Assembly: GCA_020637895.1 (NCBI GenBank) | Contig: JACKJP010000002.1 | Span: 248,001-312,000 of the forward strand | Reading direction: 5' to 3' | Origin: Rhodobiaceae bacterium | GTDB taxonomy: Bacteria; Pseudomonadota; Alphaproteobacteria; Rhizobiales; Tepidamorphaceae | Length of the DNA: 64,000 nt | In this document: positions 25,241 to 34,413 of the stretch, in pieces | How positions within the stretch are numbered: position 1 is the stretch's first letter | Layout: every line of letters starts with the position of its first letter | Notes under the pieces: generated by a model | Seen by the model: only the letters and a program-made list of their open reading frames with translations | What the model was told of the DNA's origin: nothing | Databases searched by the model: none | Position numbers and translations under genes: made by a program

Positions 25241-25260
25241 TTGAATGAATGTCCACTCTA
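25241..25260. promoter_or_regulatory. Operator-like inverted repeat, site 4
   Basis: TTGAATGA-ATGT-CCACTCTA has one perfect half-site and a degenerate one (13 of 16 arm positions). Reversed, it shares a run of 17 bases with site 3 with only one difference. It lies between the divergent TetR (25172) and thiolase-like (25398) genes. Confidence 0.6.
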
Positions 25261-25397
25261 CCAGTTGAAAGGTGCCGAGGCGCAGTCTATTCAATGAAAT
25301 GGGAGGCAACGGGCGCGACAGCCGACACACAATCCGGGTAAAACCCGGAAGCGGAAGCGGGAAGCGCCCCGCCACGTTCAACAACTGAGAGACAATC

Positions 25398-26591
25398 ATG
25401 ACTCATCGCGTCGCTGTCATGGCGGTTTCGGCAACACCCGTGGGCAAGATTCAAACGCCCGAGGATGCCGAACTCCATACGCTTGAACACGAGGTAATGG
25501 CCAAGCTGGTCGTTGAAGCCATGCGGGATTCCGGCATGGACAAGAAGGATGTCGACAGCCTCGTCTTCGCCATGTGCCGCCCCTATACGCGGCAGAAATA
25601 CTTCTCGACCTTCATGGCGAGCTACCTCCAGCTGCCCTGCCACGGGACGGTCATGGAAGCGCTCGGCAACGGCATGACGGGCGGCATCGCGCTCGAGCAG
25701 GCAACGCGTGACGTCGAGAGCGGACGCGCCAAGGTCGCACTGGCGCTCGGCGTCAATTTCGAAAGTCAGACGCCCTCCGGCGAGCACATGAACAGCAGCA
25801 TGCGGACGACGGGCGACGTCGACTTCCATACGATCTTCGGCGTGACGCCGATCGCCTGGTACGCGATGGACGCCATGCGCTACATCCACGAATATGGCTC
25901 TTCGCGACGCGAGCTCGCCAATGTGGCGGTCAAGAGCCGTTATCACGCCTCGCTCAACCCGATCGCCCAGTACCGCAAGCCGATTACGCTCGACGAGGTG
26001 ATGGCGCAGCGCGAAATCGTGGAGCCTCTTGGGCTCTACGAAGTGCCGCCGCGTGGCGACGGCGCGGTCTGCGCGGTCCTGTGCCGTGAGGACATCGCCA
26101 AGGCCAGCGGACGGCCCTACGCGCTCATCAAGGGCCGCGGCTTCTACCACGAAGGCGCCCACCAGATCAGCGAAGTGCCCAACGACATGATCGCGTTCAA
26201 GTCGATCCAGGTCGCCAGCGGCAAGGCCTACGAACAGGCGGGCGTCAAGGCGGGCGACATGGATTTCGCGGAGCTCTATGCGCCCTGCACGATCGTCGAG
26301 GTGCTGGCGAGCGAGGCGATGGGCCTTTGCGAGCGCGGCAAGGGCGGAAAGGATGCTGAAAGCGGTGCAACGACCCTTGGTGGCCGCATTCCGATCTCGA
26401 CTTCCGGCGGCCTGATGTCGAGAGGCCATCCGGCCTACGTGACGCCGCTCTACATCCTTCACGAAGTCTTCCAGCAGCTTGTCGGCCGCGCCGGCGAACG
26501 GCAGGTCAAGGATGCGCGCCTTGGCGCCATGAGCAGTGAACTCGGCAACTACAATGCCGCGCTTGTACAGGTTCTGGAGGCTGTCCGATGA
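25398..26591 (+). CDS. Thiolase-fold protein lacking the nucleophilic cysteine (Ltp2-like aldolase candidate)
   Basis: The 397-residue protein has the thiolase/SCP-x fold, but the active-site loop where thiolases have C-A-S-G reads EALGNGMTGG, with glycine near residue 90 in place of the nucleophilic cysteine. The C-terminal catalytic cysteine is also absent (SSELGNYNAALVQVLEA). The histidine in SRGHPAYVTPLY remains. Thiolysis is therefore unlikely. The partner gene overlaps by 4 bases (ATGA) and encodes a DUF35 zinc-ribbon/OB protein, an arrangement known from the Ltp2-DUF35 aldolases that shorten side chains by retro-aldol cleavage. A role in cutting a 3-hydroxyacyl-CoA with a branched beta carbon is plausible but unproven. 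Confidence 0.8.
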   Translation: MTHRVAVMAVSATPVGKIQTPEDAELHTLEHEVMAKLVVEAMRDSGMDKKDVDSLVFAMCRPYTRQKYFSTFMASYLQLPCHGTVMEALGNGMTGGIALEQATRDVESGRAKVALALGVNFESQTPSGEHMNSSMRTTGDVDFHTIFGVTPIAWYAMDAMRYIHEYGSSRRELANVAVKSRYHASLNPIAQYRKPITLDEVMAQREIVEPLGLYEVPPRGDGAVCAVLCREDIAKASGRPYALIKGRGFYHEGAHQISEVPNDMIAFKSIQVASGKAYEQAGVKAGDMDFAELYAPCTIVEVLASEAMGLCERGKGGKDAESGATTLGGRIPISTSGGLMSRGHPAYVTPLYILHEVFQQLVGRAGERQVKDARLGAMSSELGNYNAALVQVLEAVR

Positions 26592-27004
26592 GCATGGAAA
26601 TCATCCACGTCGACCTTGACCGGTCCTACCCGCCGCGTCCGACCGAGACGACCAAGATATTCTGGGATGCGATCGCCGCCGGCCAGTTCAAGACCACGCG
26701 CTGCACCTCCTGCGGCAAGATGACGTTCCCGCCCAAGCCTATCTGCCCGCATTGCTGGTCGGATTCGATGGAGTGGGCCGATCTTTCCGGAAAGGGCACG
26801 CTCTATTCGCGGACGATCATTCACGCCGCGCCCGCAATCTTCGCCAAGGAAGCCCCGATCCATTTCGGTATCATCGATCTGGAGGAAGGCATCCGCATCG
26901 CGACGCGCATCTGGGACATGGAGCCGCTGGACATCGGCAGCCCGATGCGCATCGTCACGCTGCAATATAATGACGGTCCGCTGTTTGCGGCACGAAAAGC
27001 CTGA
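26588..27004 (+). CDS. DUF35 zinc-ribbon/OB-fold acyl-CoA-associated protein
   Basis: The 138 residues contain a zinc ribbon at about 39-56 (CTSCGKMTFPPKPICPHC, four cysteines) followed by a beta-rich OB domain (GKGTLYSRTIIHAAPAIF, then PIHFGIIDLEEGIRIATRI). DUF35 proteins pair with thiolase-like partners and form their acyl-CoA-binding tunnel. The gene overlaps the thiolase-like gene by 4 bases, so the two are made together and most likely form a complex. A strong terminator follows 17 bases after the stop. Confidence 0.88.
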   Translation: MSMEIIHVDLDRSYPPRPTETTKIFWDAIAAGQFKTTRCTSCGKMTFPPKPICPHCWSDSMEWADLSGKGTLYSRTIIHAAPAIFAKEAPIHFGIIDLEEGIRIATRIWDMEPLDIGSPMRIVTLQYNDGPLFAARKA

Positions 27005-27020
27005 GGCCGAAAGCAAATCG

Positions 27021-27050
27021 AAAAAGGCCGGTCTTCTGACCGGCCTTTTT
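27021..27050. terminator. Bidirectional intrinsic terminator
   Basis: AAAAAGGCCGGTC (27021-27033) pairs with GACCGGCCTTTTT (27038-27050) across TTCT. Both strands have a T-run. On the minus strand the TAA stop of the dehydrogenase at 27050 falls at its edge. Confidence 0.93.
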
Positions 27051-27937
27051 TATTTGCCGCGCAGCGGCGGTTCGACAAGCTCGTAAATCGGCGCACTCAT
27101 CCCGGCATCGGGATGATCGACCATGACGCGTCTGTAGATGCCAAGCAGGACCTCACCGACCGGCAGGGCCTTGCCCGTCGCGCGGGCGACCTCGCAGGCG
27201 ATCCCCATATCCTTGGCCGCCGTGCGCGTATGACCGTAGGCCTTGCCCTCGACAATCAACGGCATGTAGTGGCGCAGCAGGCGGGAGTCCGCCCAGCCGC
27301 CGGAAACAGCCTCGGGTAACTTGCTGACATCAATGCCGTAATTATGGCCGAGCGTCAGCGCCTCGCATATACCGGAGATCGCGCTGAACGAGATGAGCTG
27401 ATTGCACAGCTTGGTCACCTGGCCGCATCCGTTTTCGCCCATATGGGTGATCCTGCCCGCGAAAGAACCGATCACCGGGCTGCCCTTGGCGAAATCCTCA
27501 TCGCTACCGCCGACCATGACAGCCAGCGTACCTGCCGCCGCCCCGGTCGGGCCGCCCGAAACGGGCGCATCAAGCCAGCCCATGCCGGTTTCCGCCCGAA
27601 GTCTGTCGGCCATTTCTTTCGTCTTGATGGGATGCGAGGTGGACAGATCGATAACGATCTTGCCGGCCCCTTTCTCGCCGACGCCCTCGGCAATTCCCGC
27701 CGCGCCGAAAACAACCTCTTCCACTGCGTTGGTATCGGAAAGGCAAAGGAAGACAACTTCCGACGTCCTGGCCACGTCCGCTGCGGAGCCGAGCAGCGTC
27801 GCGCCGTCATCCAGCGCCGGCTTCAGCCGGTCCTTGTTGCGGCCCCAGACATAGACGTCGAACCCGGCCGCGATAACGCGTTGCCCCATCGGCATGCCGA
27901 TATCGCCGAGCCCGATGAAACCGACCTTCTTGGCCAC
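27050..27937 (-). CDS. 3-hydroxyisobutyrate dehydrogenase-family NAD(P)-dependent oxidoreductase
   Basis: The 295 residues open with KVGFIGLGDIGMPMGQRVI, the beta-hydroxyacid dehydrogenase signature, and include LDAPVSGGPTGAAAGTLAVM. GQVTKLCNQLISF contains the catalytic lysine of the G-x-x-x-K-x-x-N motif. Members oxidise small beta-hydroxyacids such as 3-hydroxyisobutyrate, tartronate semialdehyde or 6-phosphogluconate. The substrate here is not determined. It lies 48 bases downstream of the TRAP permease gene on the same strand, so it may act on an imported hydroxyacid and belong to the transporter operon. It ends within a bidirectional terminator. Confidence 0.85.
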   Translation of the reverse strand: MAKKVGFIGLGDIGMPMGQRVIAAGFDVYVWGRNKDRLKPALDDGATLLGSAADVARTSEVVFLCLSDTNAVEEVVFGAAGIAEGVGEKGAGKIVIDLSTSHPIKTKEMADRLRAETGMGWLDAPVSGGPTGAAAGTLAVMVGGSDEDFAKGSPVIGSFAGRITHMGENGCGQVTKLCNQLISFSAISGICEALTLGHNYGIDVSKLPEAVSGGWADSRLLRHYMPLIVEGKAYGHTRTAAKDMGIACEVARATGKALPVGEVLLGIYRRVMVDHPDAGMSAPIYELVEPPLRGK

Positions 27938-27985
27938 AATACTTCCTCCGTGTTGTTCTCGTTGCTGGCGACTTCCGCCACGCCC

Positions 27986-29287
27986 CTAGTTGAACATCGT
28001 ATTGGGCAGGAAGAGAACGATCTCCGGAAAGGCGATCAGCAGCGTCATGATGATGATCTCGCCGACAAGGAACGGCAGGACGCCCCGGAAGATGGTCTCC
28101 AGCGGTATGTCCGGCCGCACGCCGTTCACAACATAGCAGTTGAGGCCGACAGGCGGTGTGACGAGACCGATCTCGATCATCTTCACGACGATGACGCCGA
28201 ACCACACCGGATCGAAGCCAAGCGCCATCATCGCCGGATAGATGACCGGCAGCGTCAGGATCATCATGCCGAGCCCGTCGAGCACCATGCCCAGCAGCAG
28301 GTAGAGAATGATCACGAAGATCACCACGACGATCGGCGGCAGGTTCATCTCGACGAGCCAGTGCGTCACCGCATCCGGCATGCCGGTGAAGGCGAGAAAG
28401 CGCACGAATATCATCACGCCCCAGATGACGAGGAAGATCATCGCCGTGGTCTTGATGGTATCGAGAAGGCCATCCTTGAACTCGGCGAAGCTCATCCTGC
28501 GCGTCAGCGCGAGGCCGAGAACGATCGCGGTGCCGATCGACGCCGATTCCGTCGGCGTCATCCAGCCGAAATAGACGCCGCCGAGGATGATGCCGATCAC
28601 GGCAAGAATGCCCCAGACCTTGGACAGCGACCTGATCTTCGTGAGCATCGGCACCGGGTCCATGCGCGGTGCGAGCTCCGGATTGCGTTTCACCACGAAG
28701 GTGATGACGCCCATGTAGACGATGGCCGACAGCAGGCCGGGAATCAGTCCGGCGATCAGCAGTCGGCCGATCGATGTGTCGACGATGATCCCGTAGATGA
28801 CGAGGATCGCGCTCGGGGGAATGAGCGCCGCAAGCGTACCGCCAACCGCCACCACACCGGTGGCGAGCGCCTTGTCATAGCCGCGCTGTTCCATTTCCGG
28901 CACGGCGAGCTTTGTGAACACCGCCGCTGTGGCAGTGCTGGCGCCCGAAACGGCGCCGAAACCGGCGCTGGCGAAGATCGTCGCCGTCGCAAGGCCGCCT
29001 GGCAGGCGTCCGACCCAAAGGCGCGCGGATTCGAAGGCGCCCCTGGTGATGCCGGCATGCAGCGCGAGGAACCCGATTGCGATGAAAAGGGGCATCACGC
29101 TCAACGAGTAGGATGCCGACGATGCGTAGGGAACGATGCCAGCGAGGCCGATCGCGGTGTCGACATTGCGCATGACCATCAGGCCGCCGATTCCGACGAT
29201 TGCGGCGGCGAACGCGACCGGAAGACCGATCACGACCAGCAGGACCAGTGCGCCAACGCCGATGAAGCCGATTGTAATTGGATCCAT
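27986..29287 (-). CDS. TRAP transporter large permease subunit (DctM type)
   Basis: The 433-residue protein has about 12 membrane segments. It shows typical DctM stretches, such as GFGAVSGASTATAAVFTKLA, GTLAALIPPSAILVIYGIIV and LVTPPVGLNCYVVNGV. It is the sodium-driven channel subunit that works with the small subunit and a periplasmic binding protein to take up an organic acid. I chose ATG 29287, which has GGGAG upstream at good spacing, 2 bases after the small-subunit stop. A GTG at 29293 would overlap that stop. The order binding protein, small subunit, large subunit is the standard TRAP operon order. Confidence 0.93.
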   Translation of the reverse strand: MDPITIGFIGVGALVLLVVIGLPVAFAAAIVGIGGLMVMRNVDTAIGLAGIVPYASSASYSLSVMPLFIAIGFLALHAGITRGAFESARLWVGRLPGGLATATIFASAGFGAVSGASTATAAVFTKLAVPEMEQRGYDKALATGVVAVGGTLAALIPPSAILVIYGIIVDTSIGRLLIAGLIPGLLSAIVYMGVITFVVKRNPELAPRMDPVPMLTKIRSLSKVWGILAVIGIILGGVYFGWMTPTESASIGTAIVLGLALTRRMSFAEFKDGLLDTIKTTAMIFLVIWGVMIFVRFLAFTGMPDAVTHWLVEMNLPPIVVVIFVIILYLLLGMVLDGLGMMILTLPVIYPAMMALGFDPVWFGVIVVKMIEIGLVTPPVGLNCYVVNGVRPDIPLETIFRGVLPFLVGEIIIMTLLIAFPEIVLFLPNTMFN

Positions 29288-29289
29288 GA

Positions 29290-29862
29290 TCACTCTCCCA
29301 TCCGTGGGTCGTCGTCCACGTCGGGAACGTGGTCATGGTAAGCAAGCAGTTGCGTCGTATCGCCGGGCTTTCCGATCAGGCGGATCGCCTCGAGCAGCTG
29401 GAGCAGCAAACGGGCGGCCAGAATGGTCAGCGCGATCGGCACGACCAGCGACGCCCACCACAGCGGGAGCTGGATTTCCGGTGACGTGCCGCCGATAGAA
29501 AACGCACGATAGAAATGGGCCCAGCTGCCTTTGATCAGAACGACGATCACCAGCAGCGCGACAGCGAACGCGATCGCTTCGAGCGTCCAGCGAAAGCGGC
29601 CGGAAAGGCGTCCGATGAAAAGCGTCATGCGCACGTTGCCGAGATGCGACTGGCAATAGGCGACGCCCAGCAGCGCGACGGCGACCATCATCTGTTCGAC
29701 CATATCGAGATAGCCGTGCAGCGGCGTCGAGAACGCGCTGCGGCCGATGACTTCCCAAATGCCGAGCACCATGATGACCATCACGATGAGCCCGGCAAGG
29801 AAGGCACCCAAGGTCTCGACAACGGCTAGCGCGGCGTGCGCGCGCAGTATCGCGGTTTTCAT
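29290..29862 (-). CDS. TRAP transporter small permease subunit (DctQ type)
   Basis: The 190 residues from ATG 29862 contain four hydrophobic segments (for example GAFLAGLIVMVIMVLGIWEV, MMVAVALLGVAYCQSHLGNV, AIAFAVALLVIVVLI). The ribosome binding site is GGAGGCGGC. LGIWEVIGRSAFSTPLHGYL is the usual DctQ signature. It connects the binding protein and the large subunit at the membrane. An upstream extension to about 30021 would overlap the end of the binding-protein gene and lacks family features. Confidence 0.9.
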   Translation of the reverse strand: MKTAILRAHAALAVVETLGAFLAGLIVMVIMVLGIWEVIGRSAFSTPLHGYLDMVEQMMVAVALLGVAYCQSHLGNVRMTLFIGRLSGRFRWTLEAIAFAVALLVIVVLIKGSWAHFYRAFSIGGTSPEIQLPLWWASLVVPIALTILAARLLLQLLEAIRLIGKPGDTTQLLAYHDHVPDVDDDPRMGE

Positions 29863-29944
29863 GCCGCCTCCGTCCTTGTCTTGCAAGAAATGGCCGGGCA
29901 ACAGGATTGCCGCCCGGCCGTTATTGACGTGTGGTTTGTGATCG

Positions 29945-31021
29945 TCAGTTGCTGCTGCGGGCGTCGCGGGCAGCGGCGAGGATCGCATCGAGCAGGGCCT
30001 GGCCGTCGAGGCCTTCGTCATTGCGGGCCTTGACCCACTCGTCCCAGCTCTTCTTGGCCGCAGTCTTGATGATCTGATTGCGGACGTCTTCGTCGATCTG
30101 GATTTCCTTCAGACCCTCTTCCTTGAACTTCTTGAGGTTCTTTTCATCCGTCTCGGTGTACTTGGCGATCTGGTGCTCGTAGGCCGGCCATTTGGCGTCT
30201 TCGAGCAGCTTCTTGTACTGGTCGGGAAGCTTTGCGTAGGCATCCTTGTTCATGACAGTCACGCAAGCGGGCGAACCGAGCGCCAGGTTGGTCGTCATCC
30301 AGTCGGCCAGCGTATCGAGCTGATAGGACGCGAAGGAGTAGGTGAACGGCTGGGCCGCACCGTCGATCACGCCACGCTCCATCGACTGGAACAGTTCGAC
30401 CGAAGGAAGCGTCACGGTCGTCGCGCCAAGTTCGCGCATCACCGCACCGATACCGCCGGCGGCCTGAAGCTTCATGCCCTTCCAGTCCTCAACCTTTTCC
30501 GGCGCCTTGCCTTTGCCCATCACTTCGTAGGCAGGCATGATCGCCGAAACGAGGAACTTGGCGTTCCACTTTTCCATTTCGGACTGAACGACCGGGTTCT
30601 TGAAGTATGCCTCGTGAACCTTGGCGCGCTGCTCAAGCGAGAAGATCGGCAGGAAGGCGAGGTCAAGACCGGTCAGGGCCGGGGTCTTGCCGGGATGGTA
30701 GACGGCGCACGACTGCGCAACTTCGAAAGCGCCGACCTGGATGCCATCGAGATTTTCCTTTGTCGGCGAGAGCGCCTCGCCATACTTGATCTCGATCGTG
30801 AAATTGCCGTCGGTCTTGTCCGACACATACTTCACCAGACCTTCAAGGCTCTCGGTGAAACCGCGGCGCGTGCCCCACGCGGAGGCCAGCCAGTGGACCT
30901 TGGGCCCTTCAACTTCGGCGGCTTTCGCAGACGAAGTGACCAGCCCGGCGCCGGCCGTGCCGAGCGCCGTCGCGAGCAGAAGCCCGCCGATGGAAAGGGT
31001 TGTGATTTGCCCGTGCTTCAT
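29945..31021 (-). CDS. TRAP transporter substrate-binding protein (DctP type)
   Basis: The 358-residue protein has a signal peptide (hydrophobic run GGLLLATALGTAGAGLVTSS, cleavage near AKA-AE), so it is periplasmic. The mature part shows the DctP pattern: EIKYGEALSPTKENLDGIQV, then VSAIMPAYEVMGKGKAPEKV, GMKLQAAGGIGAVMRELGAT and ERGVIDGAAQPFTYSFASYQ. The ligand is unknown. Its promoter region carries operator-like site 5, which ties the transporter to the acyl-CoA catabolic genes. I infer an organic acid that enters this pathway. The ATG at 31021 is preceded by GGGAGAAGAGACTC. Confidence 0.92.
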   Translation of the reverse strand: MKHGQITTLSIGGLLLATALGTAGAGLVTSSAKAAEVEGPKVHWLASAWGTRRGFTESLEGLVKYVSDKTDGNFTIEIKYGEALSPTKENLDGIQVGAFEVAQSCAVYHPGKTPALTGLDLAFLPIFSLEQRAKVHEAYFKNPVVQSEMEKWNAKFLVSAIMPAYEVMGKGKAPEKVEDWKGMKLQAAGGIGAVMRELGATTVTLPSVELFQSMERGVIDGAAQPFTYSFASYQLDTLADWMTTNLALGSPACVTVMNKDAYAKLPDQYKKLLEDAKWPAYEHQIAKYTETDEKNLKKFKEEGLKEIQIDEDVRNQIIKTAAKKSWDEWVKARNDEGLDGQALLDAILAAARDARSSN

Positions 31022-31076
31022 GAGTCTCTTCTCCCTTGTCGACTCTGCTTCTCTTGAATTTCAAGGACACACTGCC

Positions 31077-31096
31077 TTGAATGGGTATTCATTCAA
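31077..31096. promoter_or_regulatory. Operator-like inverted repeat, site 5 (best match)
   Basis: TTGAATGG-GTAT-TCATTCAA matches the shared motif at 15 of 16 arm positions. It lies 56 bases upstream of the start of the TRAP binding-protein gene. A further short repeat TTGAA-T-TTCAA lies between them at 31064-31074. Confidence 0.72.
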
Positions 31097-31182
31097 ACTA
31101 ACACAACGCCAGGTGGCGGCCAAGCCGGATTCGAACAAAACCGCGTTAGATATCTGACATTTGAGGAGCAAATTCGCGCAAT

Positions 31183-31211
31183 AAAAAACCCGCGGCTTTC
31201 TGGGCCGCGGG
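31183..31211 (-). terminator. Intrinsic terminator of the gcdH-etfB-etfA operon
   Basis: On the minus strand CCCGCGGC (31211-31204) and GCCGCGGG (31196-31189) form an eight-base stem followed by TTTTTT. It lies 69 bases after the etfA stop at 31280 and stops transcription before the TRAP promoter. Confidence 0.88.
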
Positions 31212-31279
31212 AATTGTTCTTTATCGTCCAGGCGCGGCTGATTTTCAATCGCGCGGGGCGGGTTGCGGTCTGTTGCGGC

Positions 31280-32212
31280 CTAGAGGGCCTTTTCCAGTTC
31301 CGGCAGGATGACGAACAGGTCGCCGACGAGGCCGTAATCGGCGATCTGGAAGATCGGCGCTTCCTCGTCCTTGTTGATCGCGACGATCACCTTTGAGTCC
31401 TTCATGCCGGCAAGATGCTGGATCGCCCCGGAGATGCCGACCGCGATGTAGAGCTCGGGCGCGACAACCTTGCCCGTCTGCCCGACCTGCCAGTCATTGG
31501 GCGCATAGCCCGCATCGACCGCGGCGCGCGAGGCGCCGACCGCCGCGCCGAGCTTGTCGGCAACCGGCAGGATCACTTCCTCGAACTTCTCCTTTGAGCC
31601 GAGCGCGCGGCCGCCCGAAAGTACGATCTTCGCAGACGTCAGTTCCGGACGGTCGGATTTCGCGATCTCCTCGCTGACGAACTCCGAGACGCCTTCGGCC
31701 GACGGCATGGAGACGCTCTCAACCGAAGCGCTGCCCCCCGTCCCCGCTGCCGGGAACGCGGTGGCGCGAACCGTCACGACCTTCCTGGCATCGGTCGACT
31801 TCACCGTCTGCACCGCATTGCCCGCATAGATCGTCCGCTGGAACGTGTCGGGACCGTCAACCGCGATGATGTCGGACACCTGCATCACGTCCAGAAGGGC
31901 TGCAACACGCGGCATGTAGTTCTTGCCGCTCGTCGTCGCCGGCGCGACGATTGCGTCATACTTGTCGGCCAGCGACACGATCAGCGCCGCAAGCGGCTCG
32001 GCAAGACGATGCTCGAGGCTCGCATCATCGGCATGCAGCACCTTCGACACGCCCTCAAGCGAAGCGGCAGCCTTGGCAACGCCTTCAGCGCCCTTGCCGG
32101 CAACCAGAACATGGACGTCGCCGCCCATCGCCTTCGCCGCGCTCAGCGTCTTGTGCGTGGCATCCTTCAGTTCAGCATTGTCATGTTCGGCGATCAAAAG
32201 CGTCGTCATCAC
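31280..32212 (-). CDS. etfA: Electron transfer flavoprotein alpha subunit
   Basis: The 310-residue protein has the ETF-alpha N-terminal domain and the FAD-binding C-terminal domain, visible as [20 protein letters not shown], followed by [20 protein letters not shown] and [20 protein letters not shown]. It forms a heterodimer with EtfB, receives electrons from acyl-CoA dehydrogenases and passes them to ETF-ubiquinone oxidoreductase. Its start overlaps the etfB stop by 4 bases. Its partner dehydrogenases in this window are GcdH and the acyl-CoA dehydrogenases at 9224, 20941 and 60097. Confidence 0.97.
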   Translation of the reverse strand: MMTTLLIAEHDNAELKDATHKTLSAAKAMGGDVHVLVAGKGAEGVAKAAASLEGVSKVLHADDASLEHRLAEPLAALIVSLADKYDAIVAPATTSGKNYMPRVAALLDVMQVSDIIAVDGPDTFQRTIYAGNAVQTVKSTDARKVVTVRATAFPAAGTGGSASVESVSMPSAEGVSEFVSEEIAKSDRPELTSAKIVLSGGRALGSKEKFEEVILPVADKLGAAVGASRAAVDAGYAPNDWQVGQTGKVVAPELYIAVGISGAIQHLAGMKDSKVIVAINKDEEAPIFQIADYGLVGDLFVILPELEKAL

Positions 32213-32958
32213 AGAACTCCCGCTTCGTTCTTCAGTTTCGACACAAGCTCGGCGACATCGGCGACCTTCACGCCCGCCTTGCGACCCGCAGGCTCGGCCG
32301 TCTTCACAACCTCAAGGCGCGGCGTCACGTCGACCCCGTAATCGCCCGCGCTCTTCTCGTCCAAAGGCTTCTTCTTGGCCTTCATGATGTTGGGAAGAGA
32401 CGCATAGCGCGGCTCGTTCAGGCGAAGATCCGTCGTCACAACGGCCGGCATCTTCAGCTTCACCGTCTGCAATCCGCCATCGACCTCGCGCTTCACGTCA
32501 ACCGTGCCAGAACCAACCTCGACCTTCGAGGCAAACGTCCCCTGGCCCCAGCCAAGAAGCGCCGCCAGCATCTGGCCCGTCTGGTTGCAGTCGTCGTCAA
32601 TCGCCTGCTTGCCCGCAATCACAAGGCCGGGCTGCTCCTCATCGGCAACGCCCTTCAGGATCTTGGCTACCGCCAGAGGCTCAACAACACCGTCGACCTT
32701 CACAAGGATCGCACGGTCGGCGCCCATCGCAAGCGCGGTGCGAAGCGTCTCCTGCGCCTGCTGCGGACCAACCGAGACGACAACAACCTCCTCGGCCGCT
32801 CCCTTCTCCTTCAGCCGAAGCGCTTCCTCGACCGCAATCTCGTCAAACGGGTTCATCGACATCTTCACATTCGAAAGATCAACACCCGATCCATCCGGCT
32901 TAACCCGAACCTTCACGTTGTAATCAATCACCCGCTTAACAGGCACTAGTATCTTCAT
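32209..32958 (-). CDS. etfB: Electron transfer flavoprotein beta subunit
   Basis: The 249 residues start [20 protein letters not shown], include [18 protein letters not shown] and [20 protein letters not shown] (AMP-binding), and show [20 protein letters not shown], the ETF-beta signature. It binds AMP and docks the dehydrogenases. It overlaps etfA and starts 45 bases after the gcdH stop, so gcdH-etfB-etfA is one transcript. Confidence 0.97.
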   Translation of the reverse strand: MKILVPVKRVIDYNVKVRVKPDGSGVDLSNVKMSMNPFDEIAVEEALRLKEKGAAEEVVVVSVGPQQAQETLRTALAMGADRAILVKVDGVVEPLAVAKILKGVADEEQPGLVIAGKQAIDDDCNQTGQMLAALLGWGQGTFASKVEVGSGTVDVKREVDGGLQTVKLKMPAVVTTDLRLNEPRYASLPNIMKAKKKPLDEKSAGDYGVDVTPRLEVVKTAEPAGRKAGVKVADVAELVSKLKNEAGVL

Positions 32959-33003
32959 CGTTCCATTCCACTTCGTTTCGCGAGGACGGCTCTTCGGCCA
33001 ACC

Positions 33004-34218
33004 TTACATGAACGCCTGCAGGCCGGTGATCGCCCTGCCGAGGATCAGCGCATGAACGTCATGCGTACCTTCGTAGGTGTTCACCGTTTCCAGATTCATC
33101 GCATGACGCATCACGTGGTATTCGATCTGAATTCCGTTACCACCATGGATGTCGCGCGCCGCGCGGGCAATGTCCAGCGCCTTGCCGCAATTGTTGCGCT
33201 TGACGAGCGAAATCATCTCGGGCGCCATCCGGCCCTCGTCGAGCAGCCGCCCGACGCGCAGGGAGCCATGAAGGCCCAGTGTGATTTCGGTTTCCATGTC
33301 CGCCAGCTTCTTCTGGACAAGCTGGGTCTGGGCAAGCGGCTTGTTGAACTGCTTGCGATCCAGCGCATAGGACCGCGCACGGCGCAGGCAGTCCTCGGCG
33401 GCACCCATGACGCCCCACGAAATGCCGTACCGGGCGCGATTGAGGCACTCGAACGGACCGCGCAGACCGGATACTTCCGGGAACAGATTTTCTTCGGGCA
33501 CTTCCACGCCGTCCATGACGACCTCACCCGTGATCGATGCGCGCAACGAAAGCTTGCCGCCGATCTTCGGAGCCGACAGGCCCTTCATGCCCTTCTCCAG
33601 CACGAACCCGCGGATCTGACCGCCATGGGCTTCCGACTTTGCCCAGACGACGAAGACGTCGGCGATAGGCGCATTGGAGATCCACATCTTCGATCCGCTC
33701 AGGCGATAACCGCCGTCGATCTTTTCGGCGCGGGTCTTCATTGAGCCGGGATCGGAGCCGGCATCCGGCTCGGTGAGGCCGAAGCAGCCAACCATCTCGC
33801 CGGTGGCGAGTTTCGGCAGGAACTTCTTGCGAACCGCCTCCGTGCCGAACGCGTGGATGGGGAACATCACCAGCGACGACTGGACGCTCATCATGGAGCG
33901 ATAGCCGGAATCGACACGCTCGACTTCACGCGCAACCAGCCCATAGGAAACGTAACTCGCCTCGGCGCCACCGTAGGATTCCGGAATGGTCACGCCCAGC
34001 AGGCCCAGGCTTCCCATCTCCGAAAAGATGCCACGGTCGGTCTCCTCGTCCATGAAGGCCTGGTTGACGCGCGGAAGGAGCTTGTCCTGGGCATAGTCGC
34101 GCGCCGTGTCGCGAATGAGCCGTTCTTCCTCGCTGAGAAGGTCTTCCAGCAGGAACGGGTCTTCCCAATTGAACCTGTTGTCCGACGACGCATGCGATTT
34201 GTTCGGGGCAGAAGCCAT
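33004..34218 (-). CDS. gcdH: Glutaryl-CoA dehydrogenase
   Basis: The 404-residue protein shows the GcdH-specific beginning [20 protein letters not shown] and the segment [19 protein letters not shown]. It continues with [40 protein letters not shown] and the catalytic glutamate in [20 protein letters not shown]. It oxidises and decarboxylates glutaryl-CoA to crotonyl-CoA, using FAD and ETF. Glutaryl-CoA is the product expected when pimeloyl-CoA is shortened by one round of beta-oxidation. The enzyme therefore links the ring-cleavage genes at 8360-14320 with central metabolism, although it also serves lysine and tryptophan catabolism. It is the first gene of an operon with etfB and etfA. Confidence 0.95.
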   Translation of the reverse strand: MASAPNKSHASSDNRFNWEDPFLLEDLLSEEERLIRDTARDYAQDKLLPRVNQAFMDEETDRGIFSEMGSLGLLGVTIPESYGGAEASYVSYGLVAREVERVDSGYRSMMSVQSSLVMFPIHAFGTEAVRKKFLPKLATGEMVGCFGLTEPDAGSDPGSMKTRAEKIDGGYRLSGSKMWISNAPIADVFVVWAKSEAHGGQIRGFVLEKGMKGLSAPKIGGKLSLRASITGEVVMDGVEVPEENLFPEVSGLRGPFECLNRARYGISWGVMGAAEDCLRRARSYALDRKQFNKPLAQTQLVQKKLADMETEITLGLHGSLRVGRLLDEGRMAPEMISLVKRNNCGKALDIARAARDIHGGNGIQIEYHVMRHAMNLETVNTYEGTHDVHALILGRAITGLQAFM

Positions 34219-34413
34219 GGCCGTTTCCCTGTCTTTTTAATAGCGATCCGGACCGCCTCGTAGCCGCTAACGGCCCGCGCGGTCAACTGTCATGGCATAC
34301 CGGACGTGTGGCGCATGGCTGTTACCCGCATTTGCATGGTTGTGGCGCCGGGTGCCCACGGTTGTTAGGATAAGAGGTCTTTTCAGCGGCCCGCGAGTGG
34401 GCTAATCGATAGG

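Noticed and set aside
25173..25256. Extending the TetR gene to ATG 25256
   Set aside because: This ATG lies inside operator-like site 4, and the extra N-terminus has no similarity to TetR proteins.
27344..29341. A 665-residue plus-strand frame rich in His, Asp and Arg opposite the TRAP permease
   Set aside because: Its composition is that of a reversed membrane-protein gene. It has no domain and would conflict with the dehydrogenase and DctM genes.
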